64,000 nt of DNA from Candidatus Limnocylindrales bacterium (lineage in GTDB: Bacteria > Moduliflexota > Moduliflexia > Moduliflexales > JAUQPW01): NCBI GenBank assembly GCA_035559535.1, contig DATMBG010000040.1:106720-170719 (forward strand). The letters are read 5' to 3'. Positions 50,792 through 60,718 of this stretch are shown one piece after another; position 1 is the stretch's first letter; each line of letters begins with the position of its first letter. The position numbers and the translations under genes are program-made. A model generated the notes under the pieces. That model searched no databases. It was not told the DNA's origin and was given only the letters and a program-made list of their open reading frames with translations.

Positions 50792-50860
50792 CTTAAACTT
50801 AAGCGAAGGAGAAAGAATCCTTAAACTTTGCAGGATAGTCTTGTTTGCAGAAGTTTAAGG
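50792..50860 (+). promoter_or_regulatory. metK leader with two competing hairpin arms
   Basis: CTTAAACTT occurs at 50792-50800 and again inside CCTTAAACTT at 50819-50828. AAGTTTAAGG at 50851-50860 is the exact complement of the second (10 pairs) and of nine bases of the first. Two mutually exclusive stems are therefore possible. Two TGCAG copies flank the loop (50829-50833, 50846-50850). The arm ends 18 bases before the metK ATG, close to where ribosomes bind. Confidence 0.55.
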
Positions 50861-50878
50861 AACTGAGAGCCAAAAAGA

Positions 50879-52030
50879 ATGGAACGTAAAGACTATCTTT
50901 TTACGTCGGAGTCAGTAACTGAAGGACATCCAGATAAAATAGCCGATCAAATTTCAGACGCCGTACTTGATGCGATTCTGGCCGAAGATCCTATGGGTCG
51001 GGTAGCTTGTGAGACGATTGTAACCACAGGAATTGCCTTTGTGGCAGGAGAAATTACCACCAAATGTTATGTGGACATCCCTAAAATCGTTCGAAATACC
51101 ATTAAAGATGTGGGATATACACGGGCCAAATATGGATTTGATTATGAGACTTGCGCGGTAGTTACGGCCATTGATGAGCAATCTCCGGATATTGCCATGG
51201 GGGTAGATCCTGGAGGAGCCGGGGATCAGGGTTTAATGTTTGGATATGCCACCGACGAAACCGAAGAACTGATGCCCACACCCATTATGATAGCTCATAA
51301 GCTGACCATGAGATTGGCTGAGGTTCGTAAGAAAGATATCCTGCCCTATATCCGTCCGGATGGTAAATCCCAGGTAACCATTGAATATATAGATGGGAAA
51401 CCTGTAAGGGTTGATACCGTAGTTATTTCTGCTCAGCATAGTCCGGATGTGGATATCAAGACCCTCCGGGAAGACATTATCGAAAAAGTCGTAGAACCCG
51501 TTCTTCCCAAAGAGCTGTTCAATCCTTATAACATCAAATACCATATCAATCCCACAGGTCGCTTTGTGGTAGGAGGACCCCACGGAGATACCGGCCTTAC
51601 CGGTAGAAAAATTATTGTCGATACCTATGGTGGCGTAGGGAGCCACGGTGGAGGCGCTTTTTCCGGAAAAGATCCTTCTAAAGTAGATCGTTCGGCTTCT
51701 TATATGGCCCGGCATATTGCAAAAAATATTGTGGCTGCCGGTCTTGCTAAGAAATGCGAAATCCAGATTGCCTATGCCATTGGCATTGCAGATCCGGTTT
51801 CTATTATGATAGATACCCAAGGTACAGGTATTCTACCCAATAGTGAGCTTAAACGTATCGTCCGGGAAATTTTTGATTTAACTCCTAAAGGAATTATTAA
51901 CTATCTTGATCTTCGAAGACCTATTTATAAAAAGACCGCTGCTTATGGACACTTTGGCCGAAATGAGCCGGAATTTACCTGGGAAAAAACCAATCGTGTA
52001 GAGGACCTCAGAGCAGCCGCCGGTCTTTAA
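50879..52030 (+). CDS. metK: S-adenosylmethionine synthetase
   Basis: Cytoplasmic enzyme making SAM from methionine and ATP, 383 residues, the usual bacterial length. Signature segments are intact: [50 protein letters not shown] and the P-loop-like [23 protein letters not shown] 50879 lacks a strong ribosome site. It is followed by ahcY 131 bases downstream, so synthesis of SAM and recycling of S-adenosylhomocysteine are encoded together. The leader carries a possible RNA switch. Confidence 0.97.
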   Translation: MERKDYLFTSESVTEGHPDKIADQISDAVLDAILAEDPMGRVACETIVTTGIAFVAGEITTKCYVDIPKIVRNTIKDVGYTRAKYGFDYETCAVVTAIDEQSPDIAMGVDPGGAGDQGLMFGYATDETEELMPTPIMIAHKLTMRLAEVRKKDILPYIRPDGKSQVTIEYIDGKPVRVDTVVISAQHSPDVDIKTLREDIIEKVVEPVLPKELFNPYNIKYHINPTGRFVVGGPHGDTGLTGRKIIVDTYGGVGSHGGGAFSGKDPSKVDRSASYMARHIAKNIVAAGLAKKCEIQIAYAIGIADPVSIMIDTQGTGILPNSELKRIVREIFDLTPKGIINYLDLRRPIYKKTAAYGHFGRNEPEFTWEKTNRVEDLRAAAGL

Positions 52031-52104
52031 AGGTTGATCTGTTGTAAGGTCGTGAGGGGAAAAGGAGTAGAGCCGTGGAATGATGAAATCAGGGAGTGGT
52101 ATAG

Positions 52105-53418
<1,314 letters not shown>

Positions 53419-53420
53419 GA

Positions 53421-53510
53421 GGGACGCGGGGTTATGGGACACGGGGACTGGAAGACGCGGGGAAATGTCTCCCAGTCCCCGTGTCGCCGCGTCTCATAAC
53501 TCCGCGTCCC
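53421..53510. repeat. Long heptad-phased inverted repeat between convergent ahcY and HEAT genes
   Basis: Arm 1 (53421-53451) and arm 2 (53472-53510) are reverse complements over about 31 positions with two mismatches and one seven-base insertion in arm 2, itself a diagnostic single-unit difference. Units include GACGCGG, GGTTATG, GGACACG. Position between two convergent genes suits a two-way terminator, although T-tracts are missing. Confidence 0.7.
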
Positions 53511-53538
53511 AAAACCCCCAGGTCCCCCGGATTGCCGG

Positions 53539-55230
53539 TTACGCCGCATGCCACTTTCCGGTTCGTAGATTCCAACTGGCTACCCGAAACAGAACCAGCA
53601 CAGCACTTTGACTGATCCTCTCATCGGGGCTGTGGGAGAGGTTTTCCAGGTTTCTAATTTCAATTTGTTGACCCTGTTGCCTTAACAACCTGGCCATATT
53701 GGCTTTTATAATATAAGGATCCGGTAAGTTTAAAAAGGGAAGAATCAGTTTTGTCAGCTCCCGATCCATTCTTTCCATGGCATCCAACAAAGCAAGGCGT
53801 TCTTGCCGGTCGGCTTTTTTCAACTTTTTAATAATTTCTACCAGAGGTTCCCCATCGTCTAAAGTTTCGAAGGTTTTAAAAACCTTTTGTTTAATTTGAT
53901 CATTTTCCTCTTCAAGATACTGAATAATCGGTTCCGTGATCTCCGGATCTTTTAAGGATTTCAGAGTTTCCTCGGTAATCAAATTCTGCAGGAGCATTTC
54001 TAATTCGGCTTTTAAAACCTTTTTGAGAAGCGGGATGATCTGATGGGGTTGATTTTCAAGTTGAACGGCCTGTTCCTTCCACAATTTCACAGGAGCCTTA
54101 GAGATATAAATATCCCCTATGTATTCCAGAATTTCGGCTGCCAGAATCCTCCCAAATCCATCCACCGACTTATCCCGAAGTAGATCCAGGAGCTTTTCAA
54201 CTACTCGAGGCGAGGCCATTTTTCTCAAAACCTCTGCTACGTTCATCCGCAACGGTTCTCCCTTTTGTCGGAGTATATCCACCAGAGCATCGACGGCTTC
54301 ATCGTTACCCAACTCACTCATCGCCTCGATAATACTGAGGCGAAGAAAGTCCTCCTCTTCCCGGCTAAAAATCTCCTTGAAGAAGGGAAGTGCCTGGGGA
54401 TTTTTCCATTTACCTACAATCTCAATGAGATTTCGTTGGGCTATTTTGTTTAAATTCTTAAAATAAGAAAAGATCTCCTCTACAGGAAGGTTGCGATATT
54501 CTTGAAAGATTTCGGCAGCAATTTCCTGAATCTCCGGATTTTCATCCCCTAAAGTTCTCATCACCAATTCCAGCTTTCGTTCACTCTCTAGATTTCGCAG
54601 GGCTTCAATGGCATTCTGACGAACCCGTGGGTCTCGATCGTTGAGGAGATCGGCCAGGATATCGATCATGTTATTGGAGGCAATCTTTCCGATTACATAA
54701 GCCGCCCCTGCTCGCATGTCCCCTTTGTTATCCTGAACCATATTTTTCAAGGTTTCCAGGGCTTCCTGGCTTCCAACTTGATGTAAAGCAATAATGGTAT
54801 TAACTCTCACCCGACTATCCGGATCTTCCAGGAGAGGGTTTAAGACTTGATTGACTTTTTCCCCTCCAATCCGATGAAGGGCCTCTACAGCCTCCGCACG
54901 AACCATTTTGTCTTTATCCTTGAGTTTTGAGGTCACAAGGGGAATTTCCTTGGAGCTTCCTAATAATCCTATTCCTTTGACGGCGGTTGCTCTAACTAAA
55001 GGATGAATATCTTCTATAGACAAAATCATCGCTTCCAGTGCCTGCATGCCTCCAATTTTAATGAGAGCCTCCAAAGCCAAAATTTTAACCTCTGAATGGG
55101 TTTCTTGAATGGCAACCTGGACCAACGCCTTTACGGCTTTTTTATTTTTAAGTTCACCTAAAGCAAAAATAGCCTTTTTCCTTATTTCAATATCTTTACT
55201 CGAAAGCAACTCAACGATGCTTCTTGTCAT
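53539..55230 (-). CDS. HEAT-repeat protein
   Basis: 563 residues, built almost entirely of HEAT/PBS-lyase-type helical repeats of ~31 residues: for example VRATAVKGIGLLG, VRAEAVEALHRIGG, VRVNTIIALHQVGS, VRQNAIEALRNLES. About fifteen can be counted before the pattern weakens after residue 400. No signal peptide or catalytic motif, so a cytoplasmic protein-protein scaffold. Partners are not suggested by the neighbourhood (FmdB-like gene upstream on the same strand). Confidence 0.85.
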   Translation of the reverse strand: MTRSIVELLSSKDIEIRKKAIFALGELKNKKAVKALVQVAIQETHSEVKILALEALIKIGGMQALEAMILSIEDIHPLVRATAVKGIGLLGSSKEIPLVTSKLKDKDKMVRAEAVEALHRIGGEKVNQVLNPLLEDPDSRVRVNTIIALHQVGSQEALETLKNMVQDNKGDMRAGAAYVIGKIASNNMIDILADLLNDRDPRVRQNAIEALRNLESERKLELVMRTLGDENPEIQEIAAEIFQEYRNLPVEEIFSYFKNLNKIAQRNLIEIVGKWKNPQALPFFKEIFSREEEDFLRLSIIEAMSELGNDEAVDALVDILRQKGEPLRMNVAEVLRKMASPRVVEKLLDLLRDKSVDGFGRILAAEILEYIGDIYISKAPVKLWKEQAVQLENQPHQIIPLLKKVLKAELEMLLQNLITEETLKSLKDPEITEPIIQYLEEENDQIKQKVFKTFETLDDGEPLVEIIKKLKKADRQERLALLDAMERMDRELTKLILPFLNLPDPYIIKANMARLLRQQGQQIEIRNLENLSHSPDERISQSAVLVLFRVASWNLRTGKWHAA

Positions 55231-55461
55231 AAGATCAACTCCAGAGGTTAGAAGTAAAAATAACTCATTATGTGGGTTATACAGCTAAACCCCCCTTTAC
55301 GGCCTGGTTTGATTATTCGTTGGCACGGTTGCTTGTAATTACCCTACTTTAAAATATTTGTCAACTAAATAAATGAAGATATCCCTGAATATTTACTAAG
55401 AAAGACGCCGACCTTCAGGTTCTTAACCGTTTACCATCCGGAGTTCCTGATCGATCCCATT

Positions 55462-55821
55462 TTATAAGTCTTCCGCATCACTTTCCCTGGGATCTGGAGT
55501 TAACTCCCCGGATTCAACGGCCTCCTCAACCATCTGATCAAAATCATCTCCCACCTCTTCGCCCATTTCTTTCCCCATCTTCTTCATCCAACGGGCAATG
55601 CTTGCAGGATCATTTTCATCTAATCCACTTAAACGACTCGGATCGGCCAGGGCCTCCAATCGGGCTTCTTCGGATCTGAGGGTAGCAAACCTGGAGAAAA
55701 GACGTCTGAGGTCTTCGCTTCCACATTTTTGGCACTCCAGTTTACCTGGATTGTGGATATTTCGAATGAAAAACGTACTTTTTCTTCCACATGAATTACA
55801 GCGATATTCGTAAATAGGCAT
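55462..55821 (-). CDS. FmdB-family zinc-ribbon protein
   Basis: 119 residues. The N-terminus MPIYEYRCNSCGRKSTFFI with a second CQKCGS pair forms the zinc ribbon of the FmdB/putative regulatory family (C-x2-C ... C-x2-C). The C-terminal ~70 residues are acidic and helical (DPASIARWMKKMGKEMGEEV). The family name comes from a proposed regulator of formamidase, but function is generally unknown. Confidence 0.88.
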   Translation of the reverse strand: MPIYEYRCNSCGRKSTFFIRNIHNPGKLECQKCGSEDLRRLFSRFATLRSEEARLEALADPSRLSGLDENDPASIARWMKKMGKEMGEEVGDDFDQMVEEAVESGELTPDPRESDAEDL

Positions 55822-55830
55822 ATCTGCAGT

Positions 55831-55922
55831 AAAACGTAAGGTGTAATACGTAAGTACCCGGCGGATAAAACCCGCAAAACTCTGCCGAAAACTTACTTCT
55901 AACGTATTACATTTTACGTTTT
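55831..55922. repeat. Heptad-phased inverted repeat upstream of the FmdB-like gene
   Basis: Left arm units AAAACGT, AAGGTGT, AATACGT; right arm units CTTACTT, CTAACGT, ATTACAT, TTTACGT. The arms are imperfect reverse complements around a GC-rich middle. It is the clearest example of the seven-base rhythm. It lies in the leader of the FmdB-like gene, ending ten bases before its start codon. Confidence 0.75.
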
Positions 55923-56074
55923 AAATTTCTCGTTAAGGAGGTAATCGGATACTCCTTCGATAGGTTAGTAGGTTAAAAGGACTCTGTCAATAAAATTATC
56001 GGTTCCGGGGAATACAGGCAGGACACCCGCCGGATCTGGTGAGTTAATTTATTAGAATAAGGTTTTAATTTTAT

Positions 56075-56103
56075 TTGACACCGTTAAGAAAAGAAGGTAT
56101 TCA
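56075..56103 (+). promoter_or_regulatory. Promoter of the RraA-like gene
   Basis: TTGACA at 56075-56080, 17-base spacer, TATTCA at 56098-56103, then a leader of about 50 bases ending in AAAAGGAG five bases before the ATG. Confidence 0.6.
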
Positions 56104-56157
56104 GGTAAAACCACCCTCACCATCAGATTATAACCTTGCAATGGAAAAGGAGTTTTT

Positions 56158-56838
56158 ATGAAGGCTTTTTTAACCCCATCTGAATTAGAGGCTCTGAAAA
56201 AATTTGATAGTCCGACAATTTCCAATGCCATTGAAACCTTTAACATAAGACCACGAACCGAAGGATACCTGGGCCCCGAAATTCAATGCAGGTTCCCCAA
56301 ACTTGGGGTCATGGTCGGTTATGCTCTGACCGTTACCTTTGATACCCGACAACCGGGGGAAACCCGAAGCTGGGACATGCTCTTTAAGGTTTTTGAAGCG
56401 GTGCAGGCTGCCCCAAAACCGGTTGTAGCCGTGTTCAAAGACCTCTCAAAAAAACGTGGTTGGGCCGCTTACTGGGGAGAGATCATGACGACCATCATGA
56501 AAAAATTAGGTACTGTAGGGGTTGTAACCGATGGAGCCGTACGAGACTTGGAGCAGGTAGAGAAAATCGGCTTTCATTTCTTCTCCTCCACTGTCGTGGT
56601 TTCCCATGGGGATTTAAAAATTGTGGATATAAACATCCCGGTAGAAATTACGGGCGTTACCATCAAACCGGGTGACCTTCTCCATGGAGATATGAACGGC
56701 GTTGTGATGATCCCCGAAGAAATCGCAAAGGAGGTGATCACCGCATCCCAGAAAATTATAGATCGGGAGTCTCAGATTTTACATGTGATTAAGCGGGAAG
56801 GTTTTGATCCTTCTCAGTTGAGGGAGTTTTATCACTGA
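56158..56838 (+). CDS. RraA-like / HMG-CHA aldolase family protein
   Basis: 226 residues. It has the RraA fold motifs: SPTISNAIETF at the start, GYALTVTF, WGEIMTTIMKKLGTVGVVTD, the GAVRDLEQ segment with the substrate Arg and metal Asp, and PGDLLHGDMNGVVMIPEE near the end. Family members are Mg-dependent 4-hydroxy-4-methyl-2-oxoglutarate aldolases/oxaloacetate decarboxylases; the RNase E-inhibitor role applies only to some proteobacterial members. It has its own promoter and a strong AAAAGGAG ribosome site. No pathway partners are adjacent. Confidence 0.88.
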   Translation: MKAFLTPSELEALKKFDSPTISNAIETFNIRPRTEGYLGPEIQCRFPKLGVMVGYALTVTFDTRQPGETRSWDMLFKVFEAVQAAPKPVVAVFKDLSKKRGWAAYWGEIMTTIMKKLGTVGVVTDGAVRDLEQVEKIGFHFFSSTVVVSHGDLKIVDINIPVEITGVTIKPGDLLHGDMNGVVMIPEEIAKEVITASQKIIDRESQILHVIKREGFDPSQLREFYH

Positions 56839-57156
56839 GGCTTCTCTGACTTGAACCCTTGAGGCGAGACGCTTCCTTCGATTTGCCCGGAACTTACTTT
56901 GAGCCTGTCGACGGGAGAGGGTTTCGCCCAGGGTAGGTCTGTGATTTGTTCTGCTCCCACAAGTTCTGACTCTGAAGCCCGACCCAAATTTTAACCTTAT
57001 CCCCCTGCCACCCACACCTCAGGGATCTTCCCCGGAAATCATCTCCGGTTTCCTACCCTCCGGTTAATCAAAAAGACCTTTTATGGAATTAATGGCACTC
57101 CCTTTGCTCTTTTAATAACTAAAAGGCTTAAGATTCCTGTTATTTCAGAACTTTAA

Positions 57157-57318
57157 ACCTTATGGGGCAAGTATCTTTCAACTCCCCTGGGGCATAGCCT
57201 GGCTACCTTACTCGGGTCTGATCCTAAGAGTCGAATGGATGAAGATCTTGTTCGGATGAAACCTTTCCTCGAAACCGGAAAACGACCCCATGATGCTGCT
57301 GCTTATAATCGCTCGTAA
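57157..57318 (+). pseudogene. C-terminal fossil of an SRPBCC (cyclase/dehydrase-like) protein
   Basis: A 53-codon open stretch after TAA at 57154, with no start codon, reads WGKYLSTPLGHSLATLLG, then MDEDLVRMKPFLETGKRPHD and a stop at 57316. The ending ...(D/E)DL-x-RMK-x-(F/V)LETG... is typical of the extreme C-terminus of SRPBCC/polyketide-cyclase-like membrane proteins. The same frame upstream of the TAA (57001-57153) is open but unrecognisable. I read this as a gene remnant within an 1100-base gap. Confidence 0.4.
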
Positions 57319-57419
57319 TCTCTTTTTTCGTCCCTTGGATAAGGAGGAATAAGAAAATTTGGCCAAAACTCAATCGGTTACAGTCATTACAACGTTTACT
57401 TAAATCTGAATAGCCACCG

Positions 57420-57790
57420 TGATTTCACCCCCTCATGCCTGCCCCTCCCCTTCCTCCCTTCAGAGGTGGGTTTTCTCTAAACCTAACCCCCTTCTCGCAT
57501 CGAGGAGGGGGGAAGGTGGGGATGGCCTGGGTCCTTACTTTCCCCTTCCCTCCCAGGAAAGGGGAGTCGGAGGAATCAGGTTTAAAAAACCTGCCCTTAA
57601 AACCTTTCCCCTTCTGAAGCTTCAGGAGAGGGAGAGCGAGGCAGACACGCCAGGATGAGAAAGTTAGCCCCAGGTGGCCCCGCCGGTGCTAGCCTTTTTA
57701 TCTCCTGGCACGTATGGAGAGCGAAGGGGGTGAGGTAGACGGTTGTACTCCCAGCTAAGCCTGCCCGGTGCTACGGAGACCGGAATTGGC
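57420..57790. repeat. Dispersed intergenic repeat cluster, copy 3
   Basis: G/C-rich hairpin-forming sequence with the dispersed core ACGCCAGGATGAGAAAGTTA at about 57646-57665, and GGTGCTACGGAGACC at about 57768, which is shared in part with GCTGCTACGGAGC at 17825. Open frames across it (PSQERG-like peptides) are artefacts. Confidence 0.6.
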
Positions 57791-57822
57791 TTTACAAAGT
57801 ATAAAAGGATTTAAAATTCCCC

Positions 57823-57872
57823 TTGACAGGAAACCAGGTCAGGTATTTCTTAATACTTAGGAATCCTAAGTA
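57823..57872 (+). promoter_or_regulatory. P460 promoter region with 19-base palindrome (candidate MarR operator)
   Basis: TTGACA at 57823-57828; the -10 is unclear. TACTTAGGA-A-TCCTAAGTA at 57854-57872 is a perfect palindrome around one base, 68 bases before the P460 start. Size and symmetry suit a MarR dimer, and a MarR gene lies downstream. Confidence 0.65.
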
Positions 57873-57939
57873 ATTAACAATTTATCTGCCAGGATGAGAG
57901 ATACCATCAGATAATCTATAAGTCGAGGAGGTTAAAACC

Positions 57940-58440
57940 ATGAAAAAATCGATTATATTCTTAGGAATAGGGGGTTTCCTCATAAGTCTTTCTTTAGGGG
58001 TCATTGCGTTATCAGGTGAAAGCAATCAGCAGAAAGTTAATTATCCCAAGGATTACCGAAATTGGACCCATGTGAAATCCATGGTGATTCAGCAGGGTCA
58101 TCCGCTTTTTGAAGCTTTTGGTGGAATCCATCATATCTATGCCAATGAGAAAGCCCTGGAGGCCATGACATCGGGCAAATCCTATCCCGATGGAGCGATT
58201 TTAGTTTTTGATCTCCTAGAAGCCAAAGTTGAAAATAATGCTATTGTGGAAGGCCCCCGGAAAGTTCTCGGTGTGATGGAAAAGAACACCAAAAGCTTTA
58301 CCGAAACCGGTGGGTGGGGTTTTGAGACATTCAAAGATGATACCCAAGAGCGGGTGGTTAAGGATCCAAAGGGGGATTGTTTTTCCTGCCATGCTTCCCA
58401 GACAAAAACAGATTTTGTATTTAGCAGTTACCGAAAGTAA
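57940..58440 (+). CDS. Cytochrome P460 family haem protein
   Basis: 166 residues. A Sec signal (MKKSIIFLGIGGFLISLSLG, then VIAL) sends it to the periplasm. The mature part has the P460 fold pattern (GHPLFEAFGGIHHIYAN, YPDGAILVFDLLEA, GWGFETFKDD) and a single c-type haem site C147-F-S-C150-H151. Nitrosomonas P460 oxidises hydroxylamine or NO-related species through a Lys-haem crosslink; related proteins include cytochrome c'-beta, which only binds NO. Which activity applies here is unknown. The ribosome site CGAGGAGG is strong. A MarR-type regulator follows, and a palindrome precedes the gene, suggesting a regulated response to NO or oxidative stress. Confidence 0.87.
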   Translation: MKKSIIFLGIGGFLISLSLGVIALSGESNQQKVNYPKDYRNWTHVKSMVIQQGHPLFEAFGGIHHIYANEKALEAMTSGKSYPDGAILVFDLLEAKVENNAIVEGPRKVLGVMEKNTKSFTETGGWGFETFKDDTQERVVKDPKGDCFSCHASQTKTDFVFSSYRK

Positions 58441-58455
58441 GGTTTCTTAGATTTG

Positions 58456-58477
58456 GAAGGGAGCCCAGGCTCCCTTC
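58456..58477. terminator. Hairpin between P460 and marR-like genes
   Basis: GAAGGGAG (58456-58463) and CTCCCTTC (58470-58477) form a perfect eight-pair stem, extendable by CC/GG. No T-tract follows, so it may be a processing or partial termination signal. Confidence 0.45.
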
Positions 58478-58528
58478 GAAGCCGGTTTGCTTAGTGATCC
58501 CCTTTCCACCGGTTCAGGGGCTCTGGTT

Positions 58529-59173
58529 ATGGAATCCGTATTTAACCTATCTACACAGCATCGAGAAACAGACAGTAAAATTGTTGCTGCACTGGAACGG
58601 CTCTCTCAGGCCTTTCGTATTTTGCTTTGGGAGCAGGCAAAAGAACATGACCTGAGTCCTATTCAGATCCAGTTCCTTGTTTATTTACTTTATCATCAGC
58701 AGGAAAGGGTTTTCCTGTGCCGGGTCAGTCAACTTGCCAGGGAATTTGACCTGACCCAGGCTACGGTAAGTGATGCGGTTAAATCACTGGAAGAGAAAAA
58801 TCTTGTTTATCGAGAACCCTACCCCGGCGATAAGCGTATTTTTACCTTGCGGTTGACTCCCCAGGGCAAACAATTAGCCCTAAAGCTTTCCACCTGGGCC
58901 AATGTAATCAAGGAGAATGTAGCCCAGTTTTGCCCTAAGGAACAGGAAATCGTCCTTAAATTCCTGATGCAGTTGATTGCATCCCTGCAAAGGGCGGGGA
59001 TTATTACCATCTCCAGGATGTGTATAACTTGTAGATTTTTTCAACCAGACGCCCATCCTGGTACCGATTCCCCCCACCATTGCAGGCTCATCGACAAACC
59101 CCTGGCCAACTCAGAGCTAAGAATCGACTGCCCGGAACATGAACCGCTTATAGGGGCTAAAGGCCAGAAATGA
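58529..59173 (+). CDS. MarR-family regulator with C-terminal four-cysteine module
   Basis: 214 residues from ATG 58529; a TTG at 58487 would add 14 residues. Residues ~15-155 are a MarR winged helix (LSPIQIQFLVYLLYH, LAREFDLTQATVSDAVKSLE, wing PYPGDKRIFTLRLTPQGK). The C-terminal ~50 residues are an addition with C165-x2-C168, C185 and C201 plus H183/H184 (MCITCRFFQ, HHCRLIDK, RIDCPEHE), spacing that fits zinc or, more interestingly, an iron-sulfur cluster. It follows the P460 gene and probably binds the palindrome at 57854. A redox or NO sensor controlling P460 is a reasonable inference. The 184-base spacer after it shows no gene. Confidence 0.88.
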   Translation: MESVFNLSTQHRETDSKIVAALERLSQAFRILLWEQAKEHDLSPIQIQFLVYLLYHQQERVFLCRVSQLAREFDLTQATVSDAVKSLEEKNLVYREPYPGDKRIFTLRLTPQGKQLALKLSTWANVIKENVAQFCPKEQEIVLKFLMQLIASLQRAGIITISRMCITCRFFQPDAHPGTDSPHHCRLIDKPLANSELRIDCPEHEPLIGAKGQK

Positions 59174-59357
59174 CCGGGGAGGTAAAAATTTACTCATCTG
59201 CCTGGGATAAAGGTACAGACGACCTCAAAAAGCCAATACAGGGACTCCTGAAACTGAAATCCACGGGGGGGATGGCCCCCTCTCACAGGTAAAAGATTTT
59301 CCCGGTCAGTTAATCAGGTGGAAGAGGGTCATGGTAAACTATCCTCTTCCCTTAAAA

Positions 59358-60641
59358 TTATTCCACAGGAGAGAGTCTGTCAAAATTCCCTTTTTTCCGA
59401 CCTACTTTTGCACAAGGAGTTCCTTCTACTTCCACCACATCCGCCGTCACATCAATTTTGTTTTTAAAGAGGCTGGAACCCACTGCATAGGCATCTACAG
59501 GGACAGCCAGTTTTTCGAAGAGTTCGATTTTATTCAGGTCAAATCCACCGGAGACTACAATCTTAAGTTCGTTTAAGCCGTTTTGATCGAATACCTGCCT
59601 GGCAGTATGGACCAGTTCCGGGCAAACTCCCAGGCTGGATTCATCTCGCGGTACGACCGATTTATCACGTAAGTAACCGGAAGTATCAAATCGAACTCCC
59701 CAGATCTTATTCTTTCCTTCTCCAATCACCTTATGCCATTGGCTCGGATTACCCGGGTCAATACCACCTCCATGGTACTCTTTATAGAAGGCCTTAACCA
59801 CTTCCAGGGTAGTACCAATGCAATCGTTATCCCAGTCGACCAGGATAATACGATTGACAGAAGGATCGATCTGACGGTCGAAGGCCAGTGCAGCGGCACT
59901 GGTTGATCCATGGTAAGCACCGATGAGGGCATGGGGTATGGTTCCCAAACCCTTGGTACCCCAATAATTTGCATTGGCATCGGTACTTACACCAAAAGCT
60001 CCGGCTTTCATAGCGGCATACCCGTCGGTAGCCTGGACCCAGAAATGATCGAATCGGGCCGGGAAGAAGAGAATCGGTTTGCCTCGAGCCGCTTTAACCA
60101 CTTTATAAGTAGCAGTGGCTGTAGCCGTAGGTCTTGCAATAACACCTAACAAGACGGTCTCCAGATAGGCAAAGTATTGTTGCGGCCCCTGGATAACCAG
60201 AAAAGGTTCCCAAGGCTCGACCATATCTCCATCGTAGAGAGCGCGGACTTTGATTTGATCCCAACAGTTAACCCACAACCGATTGAGCTCTTGACGAATT
60301 CTCGTTCGAGAAGCCGTTAATCTGAGAATCTCATCCTCATTCCCTTCTACAACGACCCGATGAAGTTGTTGCTCAACAGCTCGAAGTTTTTCGTACAAGT
60401 CCGCGGCCTTTTCCAGGTCGGTATAGTAACCGGTGCAATATTTCAGGATCGCAATGGCCTCATCGAGTCCAACCACCACAGCGTGCTCCCGAACAAAGAA
60501 TTGATAGGTCACCGAAGGATTATACTTCTCCTTACGAAGAATCTCCGTAACACGTAGAAAATACTTGTCAGAATAATAACCCTCTCGGATTTTATCGATA
60601 GGAACTTTAAAAACAGTGGGATCTAATCGTTGTTTGGACAT
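59358..60641 (-). CDS. Nicotinate phosphoribosyltransferase
   Basis: 427 residues; NAD-salvage enzyme that joins nicotinate and PRPP, coupled to ATP hydrolysis, in the cytoplasm. Characteristic parts are YTDKY-like EGYYSDKYFLR at the N-terminus, EPFLVIQGP, VSTDANANYWGTKGLGTIPH and GAYHG, then VRFDTSGYLRDKS and VVSGGFDLNKIELF (phosphate loop). The catalytic-loop His after GTIPH is present. It is in the clade with the short archaeal-like core rather than E. coli PncB. It lies 77 bases downstream of nrtR on the same strand, exactly the pairing expected for NAD homeostasis. Confidence 0.92.
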   Translation of the reverse strand: MSKQRLDPTVFKVPIDKIREGYYSDKYFLRVTEILRKEKYNPSVTYQFFVREHAVVVGLDEAIAILKYCTGYYTDLEKAADLYEKLRAVEQQLHRVVVEGNEDEILRLTASRTRIRQELNRLWVNCWDQIKVRALYDGDMVEPWEPFLVIQGPQQYFAYLETVLLGVIARPTATATATYKVVKAARGKPILFFPARFDHFWVQATDGYAAMKAGAFGVSTDANANYWGTKGLGTIPHALIGAYHGSTSAAALAFDRQIDPSVNRIILVDWDNDCIGTTLEVVKAFYKEYHGGGIDPGNPSQWHKVIGEGKNKIWGVRFDTSGYLRDKSVVPRDESSLGVCPELVHTARQVFDQNGLNELKIVVSGGFDLNKIELFEKLAVPVDAYAVGSSLFKNKIDVTADVVEVEGTPCAKVGRKKGNFDRLSPVE

Positions 60642-60644
60642 GGT

Positions 60645-60718
60645 CTTTAATTGTTAATTGTTCGTTATGGGTTGTTTTGGGGTTAGATGACAACGGACAA
60701 CGAACAACGGACAAATGT
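60645..60718. repeat. Heptad-phased spacer between nrtR and nicotinate phosphoribosyltransferase
   Basis: Units GTTAATT, GTTCGTT on the left and ACAACGG, ACAACGA, ACAACGG on the right give two opposed heptad arms that pair partly. The right arm nearly repeats sequence of the 5700-5722 arm. Confidence 0.65.

Noticed and set aside
50761..50878. Known SAM riboswitch (SAM-I, II, III) or SAH riboswitch upstream of metK
   Set aside because: None of the conserved cores I know could be found by eye; only the competing-arm structure is supported.
51233..51820. 195-codon minus-strand open frame opposite metK
   Set aside because: Antisense shadow of a highly conserved gene; no ribosome site or recognisable domain.
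55831..55922. CRISPR-like array of short repeats
   Set aside because: Units are seven bases, degenerate and without spacers, and no cas genes are present.
57419..57658. Plus-strand open frame with PLPSQERGVGG
   Set aside because: Same kind of repeat-derived artefact, with no ribosome site and low-complexity composition.
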